A stretch of DNA of 64,000 bases from Manihot esculenta (lineage: Eukaryota; Streptophyta; Magnoliopsida; Malpighiales; Euphorbiaceae). A program made the position numbers and the translations under genes. The notes under the pieces were generated by a model. That model saw only the letters and a program-made list of their open reading frames with translations, had not been told where the DNA came from and searched no databases. Shown here piece by piece: positions 33,901 to 45,262 of the stretch; the first letter of the stretch is position 1; each line of letters begins with the position of its first letter. The stretch spans positions 28,243,705-28,307,704 of the forward strand of contig NC_035175.2 in the NCBI RefSeq assembly GCF_001659605.2, in the 5' to 3' direction.

Positions 33901-36264
33901 AAATTGCGTCAGCATATTGATGATTTTCTATAGATTTACCACGTTATATATGCTGAAAAATGGGTTTTGCCTCCATAAAGGCTTATTCATGTGTTAGCCT
34001 AGACAAGGATAAAAATACTTTAACCCTTAATTTCTTCCACTATAAAATATACAAACCAAATAACTACCAGCCAGATGACTATTTTATACTCTTGGAGTCA
34101 CTGTTGTATCACGGAGTTAGAATGACAGAAATGACGCGATAAATTAATTGCATTGGAAACGGGAATGTGCTTGGCACATCCCACTTTTGGCAATATATGA
34201 CCACCATACATGTGATGGGTTATCAGCAGTATGCATATTTGGACACCAGTGAGCTCAAGGAAGCTTCTCCTCCGAAGGTGGAAGAAACTTTATGATGATC
34301 CTAATGTTATTTTTTGTCCATTTTGGACACTTTGGAGTTCAATGACTTGTCCATTCTAAATAACAGAGTTTAACCCAGTACCAGTTCGAGATGGTGTTGG
34401 GGGAAAGAATTTAGACACTACTCAACATCATCCATGAAAAAAAAAAAGCATTAAATTTAAAAATTATGTAAAAAAATAAAATTTTTAAAATAAAGAGGAG
34501 AAGTTTGTATTTTTATTATTTTGCATGGCATTTATATCAAAGATAGCATGGTTATATCGATTCAAAAAACACTTTCATGATAATGTTTTTATCAGCACAT
34601 CACAACATCAATTATATAATTTTTAATAATAGTGGTTTCTTATCAACAGGGAGATAATAATTGTTTTAATTATATATAAAATATTTATTTATATAATTAT
34701 AAAAAATAATAAGAAGAAAAAAATATCAACGGTATTTTATCCATAATTTTTATTTTAAAAAATTTAAATTTAACCATTAATTTCATAACTAATGACAATT
34801 AATCTTTATATTTTAAAAATTACATTATTTAACTTTTCTATTTTTCTTTAATCATACACTTAAATCATTTTAATTATTTTGTAGCTAATATAAAATTATT
34901 ATTTAATCTCTAAATATTATAATTATTTATAACTTTTATCTATTAAATTGCAATGATATATGGCCTGCACTATATTGCCTAGATGTATTTAGGATAATTA
35001 ATGCTTCTAAAACAAAACTATATCTCCAATTAAAAAAAGTCCTTGCAATATTTCTAATTGAATTAATTTTAGGTAATTTATAATATAGTTCTTGATATTT
35101 AAAAAAGTCCATAATTTAGTTCAACCATTTTACTGATAAAATAATTTAATTATTAAAATTTCATTCTATTAACAAAATAATTTTTCTATTAACAAAATAA
35201 TTTTTCTGTTAAAATTGATAGTTAAATTATTTAATTCTTGAAATTTTATTTTTATAACAGTTTAATTCATTTAATTTTAGTAATTATAATAATTTAATTT
35301 TTACAATTTTAATATTTATAACAATTTAGTCTCTCTAATTTAAATTAATTTTTTTAATTAAGAACTAACGAATATAAAAACTCAAGAACTATTTTTACCA
35401 TTAAAAAAATTGGAGAATAAATTAAGGATTTTATTGAATTTTAGAAACTATATTGTAAATTACCCTTTACACTATTAGTTTAGATAATTATTTTTTAAAT
35501 AATATAAGATAAAAATGTCCCAAAAAAATTAAATTCCTTATATAAATATATAAAATGATATCCGTTCAATTTATTTATTGATTATTAAAAATTACTGATA
35601 TTAAAAATATTAAATTTTATTAAATATTAAGATATATTTTTTAAAAAATAACAATTGATATGTTTTTAAAAATAAAATAAAATATAATTGTGATAGTTAA
35701 TTTATATTTACTATCTAATAAAATGTGGATAGTAACAAAATGGACAAAAATTATAGGTAAAAAATCAAACACTAAACCCCCTGCCTATCCATCAAGAAAA
35801 TGCTCCCTACCCGCCAAGAAAATGTGAGAAAAATTCTCAAAAACTTTAAGACTATATATATAATCATAAATAATTCATAGTTGCAAGCAAATCCCAAAGG
35901 AAAACAGGAAATGATAAGCATTAATTGAAAACAAGTATTAAAAAGGGAAGTATACCAGGATGTAAGGCAAGGCGATGACGTTTCGAATGACAAGCCACTG
36001 AAAGCCATAACCAAAGAATCCCATAAAAGCAGCCATGAAAAGAACCATCCATAGCGGAAAATGCATCAAAGCCAATCCTGAAGACCATCCAAACACCTTC
36101 CCTAGATCAGAAGCAACCGCCAAGTAGTTTAATTGTACCTGAGAAATCCCCAGCATCGATTTCAATTCCGTCGAGTATGCCGAGAAATCGAAATTAGTCC
36201 CAGTAAATGCTTGAATCCATATCGTCGCCACTAGAATCATCCATTTCCTCGATTGCCCTGCCAT
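21962..36264 (-). CDS. Nodulin-like/MFS transmembrane protein (At4g34950/NFD4-like), three exons
   Basis: Exons on the minus strand are 36264-35956 (309 nt), 23427-22514 (914 nt) and 22433-21962 (472 nt). They total 1,695 nt, or 564 codons plus TAA, in frame throughout. The donors read CTG/GTATAC and GT/GTAAGT, and the acceptors ttgtag and tttgcag. The start, MAGQSRKWMILVATIWIQ, is the family signature. The Nodulin-like domain (about residues 8-255) includes GTNFDFSAYSTELK, ASDLGKVFGW and NRSLALSLTVAFNGVSAALY. The MFS-type C-terminal half (about 310-545) includes FWLYYIAYFCGGTIGLVYSN, LGQIAQSLGQ, GLSSGFIFAAAVSITSELFG and NHNILITNIPIGS. About 12 membrane helices are expected. The length is normal for the At4g34950-type family. 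The transported substrate is unknown to me. The unusual feature is intron 1 (35955-23428, about 12.5 kb), which is filled with nested retrotransposons. Confidence 0.93.
24253..26373 (+). mobile_element. Solo Tekay-family LTR
   Basis: Begins TGTAATACCCGGCTAGACTC and ends ggtcgataca. The left boundary and internal landmarks match the complete element's LTR (51780-53982) in reverse. The flanks tttag (24248-24252) and tttgg (26374-26378) form a 4/5 target-site duplication. A TATA box (24520-24526) follows a ttcggccgccgaa motif, and further copies of the motif lie at 25034-25240. No internal region remains, as expected from LTR-LTR recombination. Confidence 0.88.
26592..27300 (+). pseudogene. Additional antisense ORF of the Tat-like element, degenerate
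   Basis: Sense is opposite to the element's gag. A TATA-like gtataaaaa at about 26478 precedes an ATG at 26592. The product begins with a Ser/Thr-rich stretch and continues SKNIMVNDIPSILTEKDIERL, then hits a stop after 65 codons; remnants in frame extend to about 27300 (QEEETEDVPPP). Tat-lineage gypsy elements are known to carry an extra antisense ORF near the 3' LTR, which fits this position. A homologous stretch occurs at 47660-47932 in the larger Tat-like element. Confidence 0.5.
27420..28140 (+). repeat. Degenerate tandem array, unit about 69 bp, inside the Tat-like element
   Basis: Reiterations of gggactgacacccagattatggcctggcggaatctgcc-like text (given in parts: gactgacacccagattat, then cctggcagaatctgcc, then gcataagatgccttatttag), spaced about 69 bp apart and diverged. 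The inverse version occupies about 46869-47640 in the other Tat-like element, so it is a structural part of this family. Confidence 0.75.
28870..30110 (-). pseudogene. gag remnant of the intronic Tat-like element
   Basis: The minus strand matches, almost line by line, the gag region at 37900-38960: a leader with aaaatagctggtagttcg-like text, gagcaaatggttcactacatc, ctcgggggaga, and the block around aaaagctctcctttaccctgc. Many stops are present. A partial tandem duplication of about 110 bp (29334-29445 and 29446-29553) breaks it further. The 5' end of this leader is separated from its LTR by the solo LTR at 30113-32612. Confidence 0.65.
30113..32612 (+). mobile_element. Solo Tekay-family LTR with perfect TSD and an internal duplication
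   Basis: Begins TGTAATACCCGGCTCGAGTC and ends gggtcgttaca. The target-site duplication is GAAAA on both sides (30108-30112 and 32613-32617). It has a TATA box at 30379-30385 (cacctataaaaggc) preceded by two ttcggccgccgaa motifs. At 2,500 bp it is longer than its relatives because about 510 bp of the transcribed region (30415-30919) is repeated in tandem at 30920-31434. Confidence 0.93.
30415..31434 (+). repeat. Tandem duplication inside the solo LTR
   Basis: Copy 1 (30415-30919) and copy 2 (30920-31434) both begin gcttttcctttcacaaac and end cggccgccgaacatg. The copies differ by scattered substitutions and about 12 extra bases (cttcttgttttc near 31100) in copy 2. The gcttttcctttc at the join suggests unequal exchange or slippage at a short homology. 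Confidence 0.88.
33186..35955. other. 5' part of MFS intron 1, AT-rich
   Basis: Non-coding. I see no exon, LTR terminus or gene. 34440-35760 is strongly AT-rich. Confidence 0.5.
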
Positions 36265-36406
36265 TTTTACTATCAGAAAACACCAGAGGTATTGATCTTC
36301 TCCTTCTTCTACTTCTTTTTCTTCTTATTTCTGCAACCGTTGCTGCCTTCGTCTGAGTGTCTTCTGCGTTTTCAAATTTGCGTCTTTACGTCTCTCTACG
36401 TGGCTT

Positions 36407-36414
36407 AATTTATA
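36407..36414 (-). promoter_or_regulatory. Probable TATA box of the Nodulin-like/MFS gene
   Basis: The minus strand reads gtataaattaagccacgtag, about 140 bp upstream of the ATG at 36264. The ccacgta just downstream has an ACGT core. The leader between is purine-rich (agaagaaaaagaagtagaag). Confidence 0.5.
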
Positions 36415-36424
36415 CTCCCAAATT

Positions 36425-37254
36425 TTACTTTTATTTTCATTTTTTTCCTGATATATTTCGCCGTCATGCTGAATTATATTATGTTTCAATGTTTAAACCT
36501 TTAAAGCCTTTCAATGGCTCTGCTTTTTCCATATCTTGAAAAGAAAGAAAAAAAAAAAGCTACATTTTCTTTTTCTTTTTCTTACTTTTATTTTAATAAA
36601 AATATTTTTATAAAAATAAGAAAAAAATTTAGATAATTCACAGGGACATCTTTGAAGTTTCACAAAATTCACAAAATAATTGCTCATTAAATTTTTTATA
36701 ATAAATTAATCTTTAACTCTAATTTTCGTTTAATAAAATTATTAAAAAAGTACACTGCAGTTAGTTAGACCATTGACTAGACATGAAATATCTCTAAATA
36801 ATTAAAATATCTCCTTATATGGTCAATAATTTTTTATAATAAAATATAATTTTTATCTATTATTTTAATAATAAAAAATTAAGAGATTGCTATTTTAATT
36901 TTAAAAATTGGTGATTTATAGATTTTATTCATTATTTTTTTTAATTTATTATCATAGTAAATAATTTTAATTTTTAAAACATAAAAATTAATATTTTGTA
37001 ATATACAAATTCTTATACTTATTATACTTATAAAAATCAATTTAGATGAATCTCAACTATATATATAAATTTTTAATTTTCAATTAAGTGTAAAAATTTT
37101 TATATTTATATAAATCAATTTAGACAGATTTCCATTGTATACTTAACGAATATAAAAATTAATTTTTAAGAAAAAATAAAATAATTAATTTTAACTTTTA
37201 ATTTTTATACCTACATAATATTGATTTTTGTATTTTAAAAACTAAAATTATTTA
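36425..37254. other. AT-rich upstream region of the MFS gene
   Basis: No ORF or repeat terminus recognised. It ends at the Tat-like element, which lies about 1 kb upstream of the gene. Confidence 0.45.
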
Positions 37255-37259
37255 GTATG

Positions 37260-37786
37260 TGATGTTACACAGATCACTTAAAGAAATTCATGAGCCATCA
37301 CCATAAAATAAATTCACGTGATAAAAATCTAATAAATGGGCAGTATGGTCCCATATGAAAAAAGAAAGATTCAGACACCTTAACACCCAGTTCATCATTA
37401 AGACTCACCTTCTCCTGGATAGAATGAGTCTCGACTTAAAGTTACCATTAGCAAGCACAATCTCGCAGACTCTTATTACACCTGTAATCATCGGATGACC
37501 ATTCGATTAACTGGCAAGATCCCTTATCAAGTCACCAGCCACATCATCTCCGGACTATCGAGAACTGTTATATTTAATTTTGTTCTATTAGAGTATAAAA
37601 AGCCAATGATCATAGAGGCAAAAGTATACAATTCTCTTATATAATTACTCTCAAGGTCTATCTTCGCATTATTCTCCAATTTACTGACTTGAGCGTCGAA
37701 GTGACTACCGTGGGCATCCACCACCTCATGTTCTCTTACTTGCAAGTTTAGTCAATCACAGTACAACTCTACTTTCGGCTGCATCA
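37260..37786 (+). repeat. 5' LTR of the Tat-like element
   Basis: 527 bp. It shares with 61919-62419 the strings ggcaagatcccttatcaa/tggtaagatcccttatcaa, ttcatcattaagactc-like text and ctactttcggct(g/a)catca. A TATA box (TATAAAA, 37594-37600) lies in a gagtataaaaagcc context. Confidence 0.88.
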
Positions 37787-39457
37787 TTTGGTTCTGATGC
37801 CGAAAAACTTCATTGATTCCTTCCTGTTCATTTGAAATAAAATTGGTCTTTTATTCTTTTTCTTTTAGAAAGAAATTTCTCTCTTCTCTTTAAAAATAGC
37901 TGGTAGTTCGCAAGCTACTGCTAAGGTTGCTACCAATGAGGGCGCCATCATTTTTCCACCTTTAGTAGTGGACAAAACACACCCTCAATGGCAATGAACC
38001 AGATCTCAACAATTTAAACAACGAGCAGATACTTCAATACATCCAAAGATTGCAAGTTACCCTCAAGCAGTATAAGGCTCGGGGGGAGGCATAAAATATG
38101 GCTCACAGGGGAAGGGAGGAAGGTTCCATAGACAACCTAAGGACTCGAATAGAGGCGGTCAAAATGCGGTCTAAAGGAAAGGCCGAGTTCGAAGATGAAT
38201 CAAATGAAGCTCTGAAAGGCATGGATTGAAAGTTGGTACGGCCCGTGCAAAGGTACTAGAAGGAGCAAGAGGAGGACTTCGGCCTGGATGGTACATCACC
38301 TCTTTCGAAAAAAATCTTAGCAGAAACATTCATGCCCATGTTCAAGCTGCCTAACTTAGACAAATACGATGGAACAATAGATCCCAGGAGTCACTTGATG
38401 ATCTTTAGGATGACCATATAGCTTTAGAATGTCAACGACTTTGTGTTGTGCCGAGTGTTTCCATCAACACTCATAGGTTTGGCTTAGAAATTGTACCAAC
38501 ATCTGAGTCTAGGTTTCATTCAGAATTTTAGGCAGTTCCTTATATTATTTAAATCTAGATTTATTACTTATATACCTCCTAAAAAGCTCTCCTCAGACTT
38601 GCGAAAGATCCACAAAGGAGAGGGTGAGTCTTTAAGAAACATTATGTCACGATTTAGTGTGGAAGCAATACAAGTGGAGGAATTAAATCATGAGATAGTA
38701 TGTGAAACATTAGAGAAAGGAACACGCAACGTCAAGTTTATAAATTCCTTAATCAAGAACCCAGCCGCTACATATCAACAGTTGATGGAGAAAGCTCAGA
38801 AGTATGTCAGGCTAGATGACAAAGTCTAAGCACTGAGAGAGGACAAGAGGGCAAACCAAAAGCAAAGCCAAAAGTAGGAGAGGCGAGGATATGAAAGAGA
38901 CCACAAGAGTTATCCTGTCTCCTAAAGAAGGGATGACCCAAGTGAGTATAAGAATTATATGTTAGTCTATTTTCCCTAAGCCATTATCTTGGACCTTTTT
39001 GTATGTCATTTTGGTTATTAATAAAAAGAGGTTTTATTATCATTATTATTTGTTTGCATGTTACATAATAATGATTAACATCCCTTGTTACTTATTATTA
39101 TATTGATAATAATAAATATAACTAGTATGATTATTGATTGATAAATCATGAGATGGTTATGTATATGTTGATATAATTCAATAATCATAGATATTTGTTA
39201 GAGAACAAAGTATTGGATGGACCCGCATTGAGATCACTGCTTGGGTTATTGTCATAAGTGAATCTCAAAGTAGTTATGTCTTAATTTTTTGACTTGAGAT
39301 TGTCATAGTTTTCAACATAAGGACTGTTATATTTTGACATAACCAAACATTGTCTTTAATCGAACAATCATAAAAGTTATGATTTAGCATAATAGAAATT
39401 ATGTAGAGGATATTGAACAATCAAGATAGAATTTGTCCCTCTCTTTGAGAGAGATAT

Positions 39458-42400
39458 TGTAACAGCCCGGAAACCGGTACCCTCTCTGTAACGGCCCAAA
39501 CTGCTCGGCGCTAGGACTCAGGTCGGCTTAAGGCCGCCAGAACCCGTAGCAAGCCTAACCTGAACTCCAAACATCCCATACATGATCCAACAACTGGAAA
39601 ACTTTTCTGACAAACTACCAGACTTAACTTAAAAACCACTCAGATATACTAATCTGAAATAGCCCTGAGGGCTATCTGTAATACACCAGTGACACGCTAC
39701 CAAGTAACCTCCATGCACTATGCGCTGTGTCATAGAACCCACTCTGTAAGGGTCAGCATATCATAAGTGAACTTGGCTACCATAGAGTCACAGGAATCAA
39801 ACATGGTCTTCTCTATTGGCCTCTCTATGGATCACAGGAATCAAACCTGGTCTTTCCTCTGCACTGGTCTTGGGTCAAAGGAATTAATCCCTGTCTTCCC
39901 TCACAGTTATAATTCACTGGGTTTTCGAAACACAACATTTATTAAGCCTGGCTCGACTCATTTCTCATCAAGAAACTGAAAACAGGATACATGCATATAC
40001 AAGGGATAAAACATACTATAGGCAAAGCACATACTAAACCACAAGCACACTAACTGACTGTCTATTACATCTGTAATACATATCTCTTTAATTTACATCA
40101 TGTCCATACTAACTATTACACAAGCATACTGGAGCCAACACTCTGATGCTTCTGACTTCCCAGCTAACCCTGAACCTGCAAAACTGGGATTAAGGGAAAG
40201 GGATGAGCTTCTAAAGCCCAGTGAGTAGAAACACTGAAAACAGTTCATTACATACACTCTGTCATGAAATGCGTCACAACACAGACAGTCCACATCTTGG
40301 ATTAGACATGACCTCAAAACTCCCTCGACGGGCTATTGATGTCGCCTTGGTCTAATCCTCACTGATAATGTATAATGCAATGCACCATATTCGTGATTCT
40401 AATGCAATCACTCTAAGACATATCATAGCATTCATGATGCATGAATTATACTAAAAGCATTTTGTTTCTTTAATAAAAGATTAAGTTTAGTTCTACTCAC
40501 CTCTGCTCCTCTAGCAGAAACTGAACTGACTCTGCAACACTTAACACGGGTGACCTCCTCGATCTTTCGGGTCCAATCCTACATAAAAGGACTCGAATGA
40601 GGTGTCAAACATAATCTAAACAACTCATAAACACTCCCTTATAATCCCTCTCAAAGCTCTTGGAACAATCACACAAAGCATGCAAAAGAAAGCTGGGCAG
40701 AACACCTTCGGCAGCACCTTCGGCGGCCGAATGTCTTCTCCAGAGCCGAAACTCAGGCATGTTCGGCGGCAACCTTCGGCAGCCGAAACCACCTTCACGC
40801 AGGGTTCGGCGGCCGAATCCTCTCTTCGGCGGCCGAACCTGAGTTCATCTAGAACTCAGCTTCGTGCACAACCATCTTCTGCCAAGCAACAACTCCTCTC
40901 CACATGCATGACTCAACTCCTCAACTTGCACATACTTTGGTACATGCACAAAGGGGTCCAAACTACCTATTAACCCCAACAAAACAGCAAGTACAACACA
41001 TATACATACTTACACCATTAAACACATCAAAAACTCACTTTAAAACCTAAGCATGCAACTCATGCATAAACTTCCCTAGCTTCTTTAAAAGCTGTGAAAA
41101 ACCATTAAAACAAGTGTAAAGACTTCCCTTACCTCCTGAAACCAGAAGAGGAACAACTTGAACTCAGCAAATCCCCTTCACAAGCTTCAAATCACCAAAA
41201 CCTCTCTACGCTACTGAAACACGACCAAACCCTCTGCATAAGCTGATAAAAGCTTGCAGATGAGTCATGGGAGACGTGGCATAACCCTCTGTCTGTGATT
41301 TGGAAGCAACAGCTGGCCATTTCACCGACTGAGGAGTGCACAATAGCTGGCTGACCAGCTCAGCTTCGGCTGCCGAATCGTATGCAAAACCGTGCAACAT
41401 TCGGGGGCCGAACTTGAACTTTGGGAGCCGAACATTGAGCACTTTCGGCGGCCGAACTTACCTTCGGCGGCCGAACCTTGCCTTTGTCCCCAAAGCCTTT
41501 TCTCTTTAAACTCAACCCGGTTTGATTCAAAACCTTTTAAACACTTAAAACTTTTTCGAAAACCTTCACTCTTACCCTTCTAGACATTCCCGACATCTGA
41601 GATTCCACCGGACGGTAGGACTTCCGATGCCTGAATTAGCCGGGTATTACAATCTTCCCCCCTTTAAAAACATTCGTCCTCGAATGTTAAAAACAAACAA
41701 ATAACAGGCAAGTAAAAGCCTAGCACTTCTCTCCAAAGAGAGAATTTCTGAACCTCTACCTTCCTGATCTGAGTCCATACTCCAGAATTAGTATCCTAAT
41801 CTTTTTTCTGCACTCCACAGCTTTCGCTGCGCTACTCTGATCCTTACTCTTCTCTTTTCATCTTAACTAAACTAATTTCTTTGTGAAACTCTCACTCTTT
41901 AATTCTCAACAAATACCAATCGGTAGATTCGACACCAATCTGTAGGTTCGACACCAATCTGTAATACTAATCTGTAACAATCAAATCTTAAGGAATCATC
42001 CTTCGTTGCCCACAACAAAACATTCCAGAGTGAGGTACTAAGTCAGATAAAACCTTTATCTACTAAGCCTCTTTCACTATTCTTAACTCTCTCTCTCTCT
42101 CTCTCTGTCTGCAGGTGCCATCCTGCCGGGAAAGAAAGAAATAGTTCCGCGTCCGGATACCATTCTCATTCCACTTTAACTCCCTGACAGACGGTAAACG
42201 TGACAGCTCGTCTGGGAAATATCTAGTACTTACTAGGAACGGGTACTGAGGCTGATTCCCTGTCCTGACTAACTCGCTCATAAGAGCTAGAACCCTCTGA
42301 AAACCTTTCCTGAACAAAACATGAGCTTGAAGGGCTGACATCAAACTTCTAGGCACCCCTATACACTGTCCCCCTAAACGACTGCCTGATCCATCCAATT

Positions 42401-43678
42401 TCCCTACCTTGTCGCTATGGACACAGGTAGTACCTCGAGTAATGCATCAATCCGCCCTAGAATGACATCATACAGTCATCTCTAGAACCATAAGGTCAGC
42501 TGGATTACGCCTACTCACCATAAACTCTGAACTGAACTAACTGACTCTGCATCAGATGGATCATACTCAGGTCCACTGACCTAAGAAAACACTCTAAGCC
42601 CAGAAGTCATCAAACCCATCCTATCAACAGCTCACAACAACAAGGAAAACGAAACACTGGGGTTCAAACAAACAGCATACACATCCGAATACTTACAAAC
42701 GAGCGTACCTAACGTCGCTGTATTCGATGTGTTAGCCTCCTATTACGTTAGGGTGAAGATCCAAGCTACGGCTAATGGAACTTCCCTCGGGAACCTTCAG
42801 AAAAAAGCAAACCCTTTTTCTCTGCCTCAACTACCACCCAATCCCAAACTGGTTCTAACCTCTTTCTGACCTTACTTCCCTTTTCTTTTCCTCTTTTCTG
42901 AATCTTTATTTATTTACCTTTTACTTTTGTCACATAACTAATATCCTACTATGGTTCACACAACACATATCAGACCACTCAAACATGAGCATACCTGGCA
43001 CAGAGGTGTCAAATGTGTCAGCCTCTCCTCCTTGCCTATCAGCCTGAACTGTTCTATCTGTATCTATTCTCTGAGACTGAATCAACTGGGGCGCAAAAGG
43101 ACACTCACGCATCATATGTCCCTCCTGTCCACACCTATAACATCCTGTCGTGCCAACAAGACAAACTCCCGTATGAAATCTTCCACACCTCAAACATTTT
43201 GGTTTGCCTCTAGCAAAACTCGGACCAGCACCACTAAGCCCTAACTCTCTTTTTCTTGACCCTTTAAGACCCCTAACCTTTTTCTTTTTAACTTTCCCCC
43301 ACTTTGCTCCTTTCCAGGTAGCTGTACTCCAAGTGAAGGGCGCCTTTTTATGTAACAGCCCGGCCCCGTACGACCTGCCCTGTTACCGCTCACAGCCCGT
43401 GACCTACCTCTGGGCCCAGCCACTGTGAGCAGCTCTTAACATCCCTTCACCCTCACGGGTTCGAGCAGTGGGGGAGGCGACCTAATTTCCAAAGGGAAAT
43501 TTGGGCCAAATCCACTTGGGAAGAACGGGTTAGAGTCCCGCGAACCAAGGGGACAAATCCTGCCTGGAACCCGTGAGGGTGAAGGGATGTTAAGAGCTGC
43601 TCACAGTGGCTGGGCCCAGAGGTAGGTCACGGGCTGTGAGCGGTAACAGGGCCGGTCGTACGGGGCCGGGCTGTTACA
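39458..43678 (-). mobile_element. Chimeric Tekay-type element nested in the LTR-B copy
   Basis: TSD GATAT lies at 39453-39457 and 43679-43683. The uninterrupted sister LTR (near 46370) shows the empty site with a single copy. The left part, 39458-41651, is a Tekay-type LTR (minus orientation) with ttcggcggccgaa motifs. A polypurine tract abuts it at 41652 (plus strand atcttccccccctt). Internal remnants on the minus strand follow: a degenerate segment like the protease-RT linker (42398-42063, LMSALQAHVLFRKGFQRVLA) and a gag zinc knuckle (CYRCGQEGHMMREC, about 43140-43099). No 5' Tekay LTR is present. The right end is instead an unrelated 328 bp palindromic unit. Confidence 0.82.
43351..43678. 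repeat. 328 bp long inverted repeat
   Basis: The arms are about 112 bp each. The left arm begins tgtaacagcccggccccgta and the right arm is its near-perfect complement ending gggccgggctgttaca. The core of about 100 bp contains gtgggggaggcgacctaatt. It is GC-rich, unlike its surroundings. There is no TSD directly around this unit (tttta versus gatat). Confidence 0.92.
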
Positions 43679-45262
43679 GATATCTTCTGGACCCCTCGAT
43701 AAGTAAGACTGAGAAATGTATGGTTGTGCTCAAATGAATTGATAGTGTGATCAATATCATTTGATTTTATCAGTCTACTTAGAGATCGAGAAATCATAAG
43801 TTTGAGCATTATAAGTTTGACATTGACCATGACTTATGTTCAAGTTAAATATCGTGTGACAAAGGGATTAATACATGTTCTATTTATTAGACTTTATCGG
43901 ACTATCAATCCTCATATCAGTTGGGTAGTCATAATGTCTTACTAGAGACCGTTTATGATTTATGGGCCTTGTGGGATTTGGCCTATTGCTAATTAATATG
44001 AGCCTATTGGGTCACACACAAAAGAACGCTGATGATGTGCTATATTAATGGGCTAAAAGTCCATTAGTATAATTAATAATAATAAAGATGTTATTATTAT
44101 TAATATTAATTATTATTAATATTAATTATTATTATAAGATAATAATATTTAAAAAGATCTGCAGTCTATCTGTAACTGTTACAGATGAAAGATTCTTCGG
44201 TTTTCCTTATCAAAATAAACTATCACGTAAGATATTTGAGTATTTGTGAGATTGTGATAATTGGTTATGCACACAACTCTTTTACGAAAAGAAGTGTGGG
44301 AAAACTAAAAGACTTAAAATGTATAAAACTCCTTCTGCAAATTGTGGGGGTAACATTTTTGGAAAAATTGTTTTGAGCTGCAGATTGGAGGAGCACATGT
44401 TTTATCCATCTTGAAAGAGCTAACACTCTAGAAGGATAAAAGACGTTCGTGTGGATACCATAGAGGGTGTTCGTTGAAAAGGTAGTACCATCAGTCCGCA
44501 ATAGTATCTTCTCGTCGAGTCTAACAGGTTAGTTTCGTATCCTTCTTTTCGAAATAAATGAAGCACTTGGATCCTGGTAGGGAAACAGAGATTTTTATTT
44601 TCCGCTGCGTGTTTTGGGTTGCAGTAATCTCTGAGTTTTCTAACATTATACTCCATTGAATGACTCATGGATGTGTATTCTAATGTGAATCAGGAAAAAT
44701 GTCAAGGAAGTTAGGTGGCTATCCAAACTAAATCCCGAGAAAGTGAAAAGACGAGATAGGACCAAGTATTGTCATTTTTACGAAGATCACGACAACGGAG
44801 GAGTGTCAGCAATAAAAAGATGAGATTGAGAGTCTGATAAGGGATGATACTCTTTGAAAGTTCACCAAAAAGGATAGAGAAGAGAGGAGACCTAAACCTA
44901 AGGCAACAACTCCTAAGACCACCCCTAACCGAGAGCCTTTAGGGATTATTCATGTAATTGTGGAAGGACCTAGTGATGATTAGGGAAAATAAGTAAACCA
45001 CAAATCTAACAGCTGGTCTGATAAGTTCGGTAAAAATCGAAAAGGATTATTTAAGATTTTGAAGGATATTCTCCTAGGGTCCTATAAGCTTATCAAATTA
45101 GATGGCTGAATCATAGAATACTTGTAACCTAAGAAAACTTTATTAATAACAGCTAACGAGATATTTTTTCATATATTGTGTTCTTCAAAAACTAGGAACA
45201 ATGGAGTTGCCTTCTTTAAAAAGATAAGGAGCACCACAATCCGAGCGTCGATACCACTAATT

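Larger units (their letters stand above)
38960..44645 (+). mobile_element. Solo LTR of a second family (here 'LTR-B'), itself interrupted
   Basis: Starts TGTTAGTCTATTTTCCCTAA and ends gagttttctaaca. TSD TTATA at 38955-38959 and 44646-44650. Without the nested element at 39458-43678 it is about 1,465 bp. A sister copy lies inverted at 45263-46863. No coding sequence, so the superfamily is undetermined; the 5 bp TSD and TG..CA ends are standard for LTR elements. Strand is given relative to the sister copy only. Confidence 0.88.
37900..45010 (+). pseudogene. gag of the Tat-like element, split by insertions
   Basis: Readable parts include FKLPNLDKYDGTIDPRSHL, the block from 38491 to 38829 (SSDLRKIHKGEGESLRNIM and ATYQQLMEKAQKYVRLDD), and after the inserted solo LTR a frame with NPEKVKRRDRTKYCHFYEDH and KDEIESLIRDDTL. 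These are typical of Tat/Athila-type gag. Several stops (for example near 38228 and 38829) make it inactive. The join across the insertion at 38955-44650 is clean: codons for YKNY lead directly into TPLN once the insertion and one TTATA copy are removed. Confidence 0.78.
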
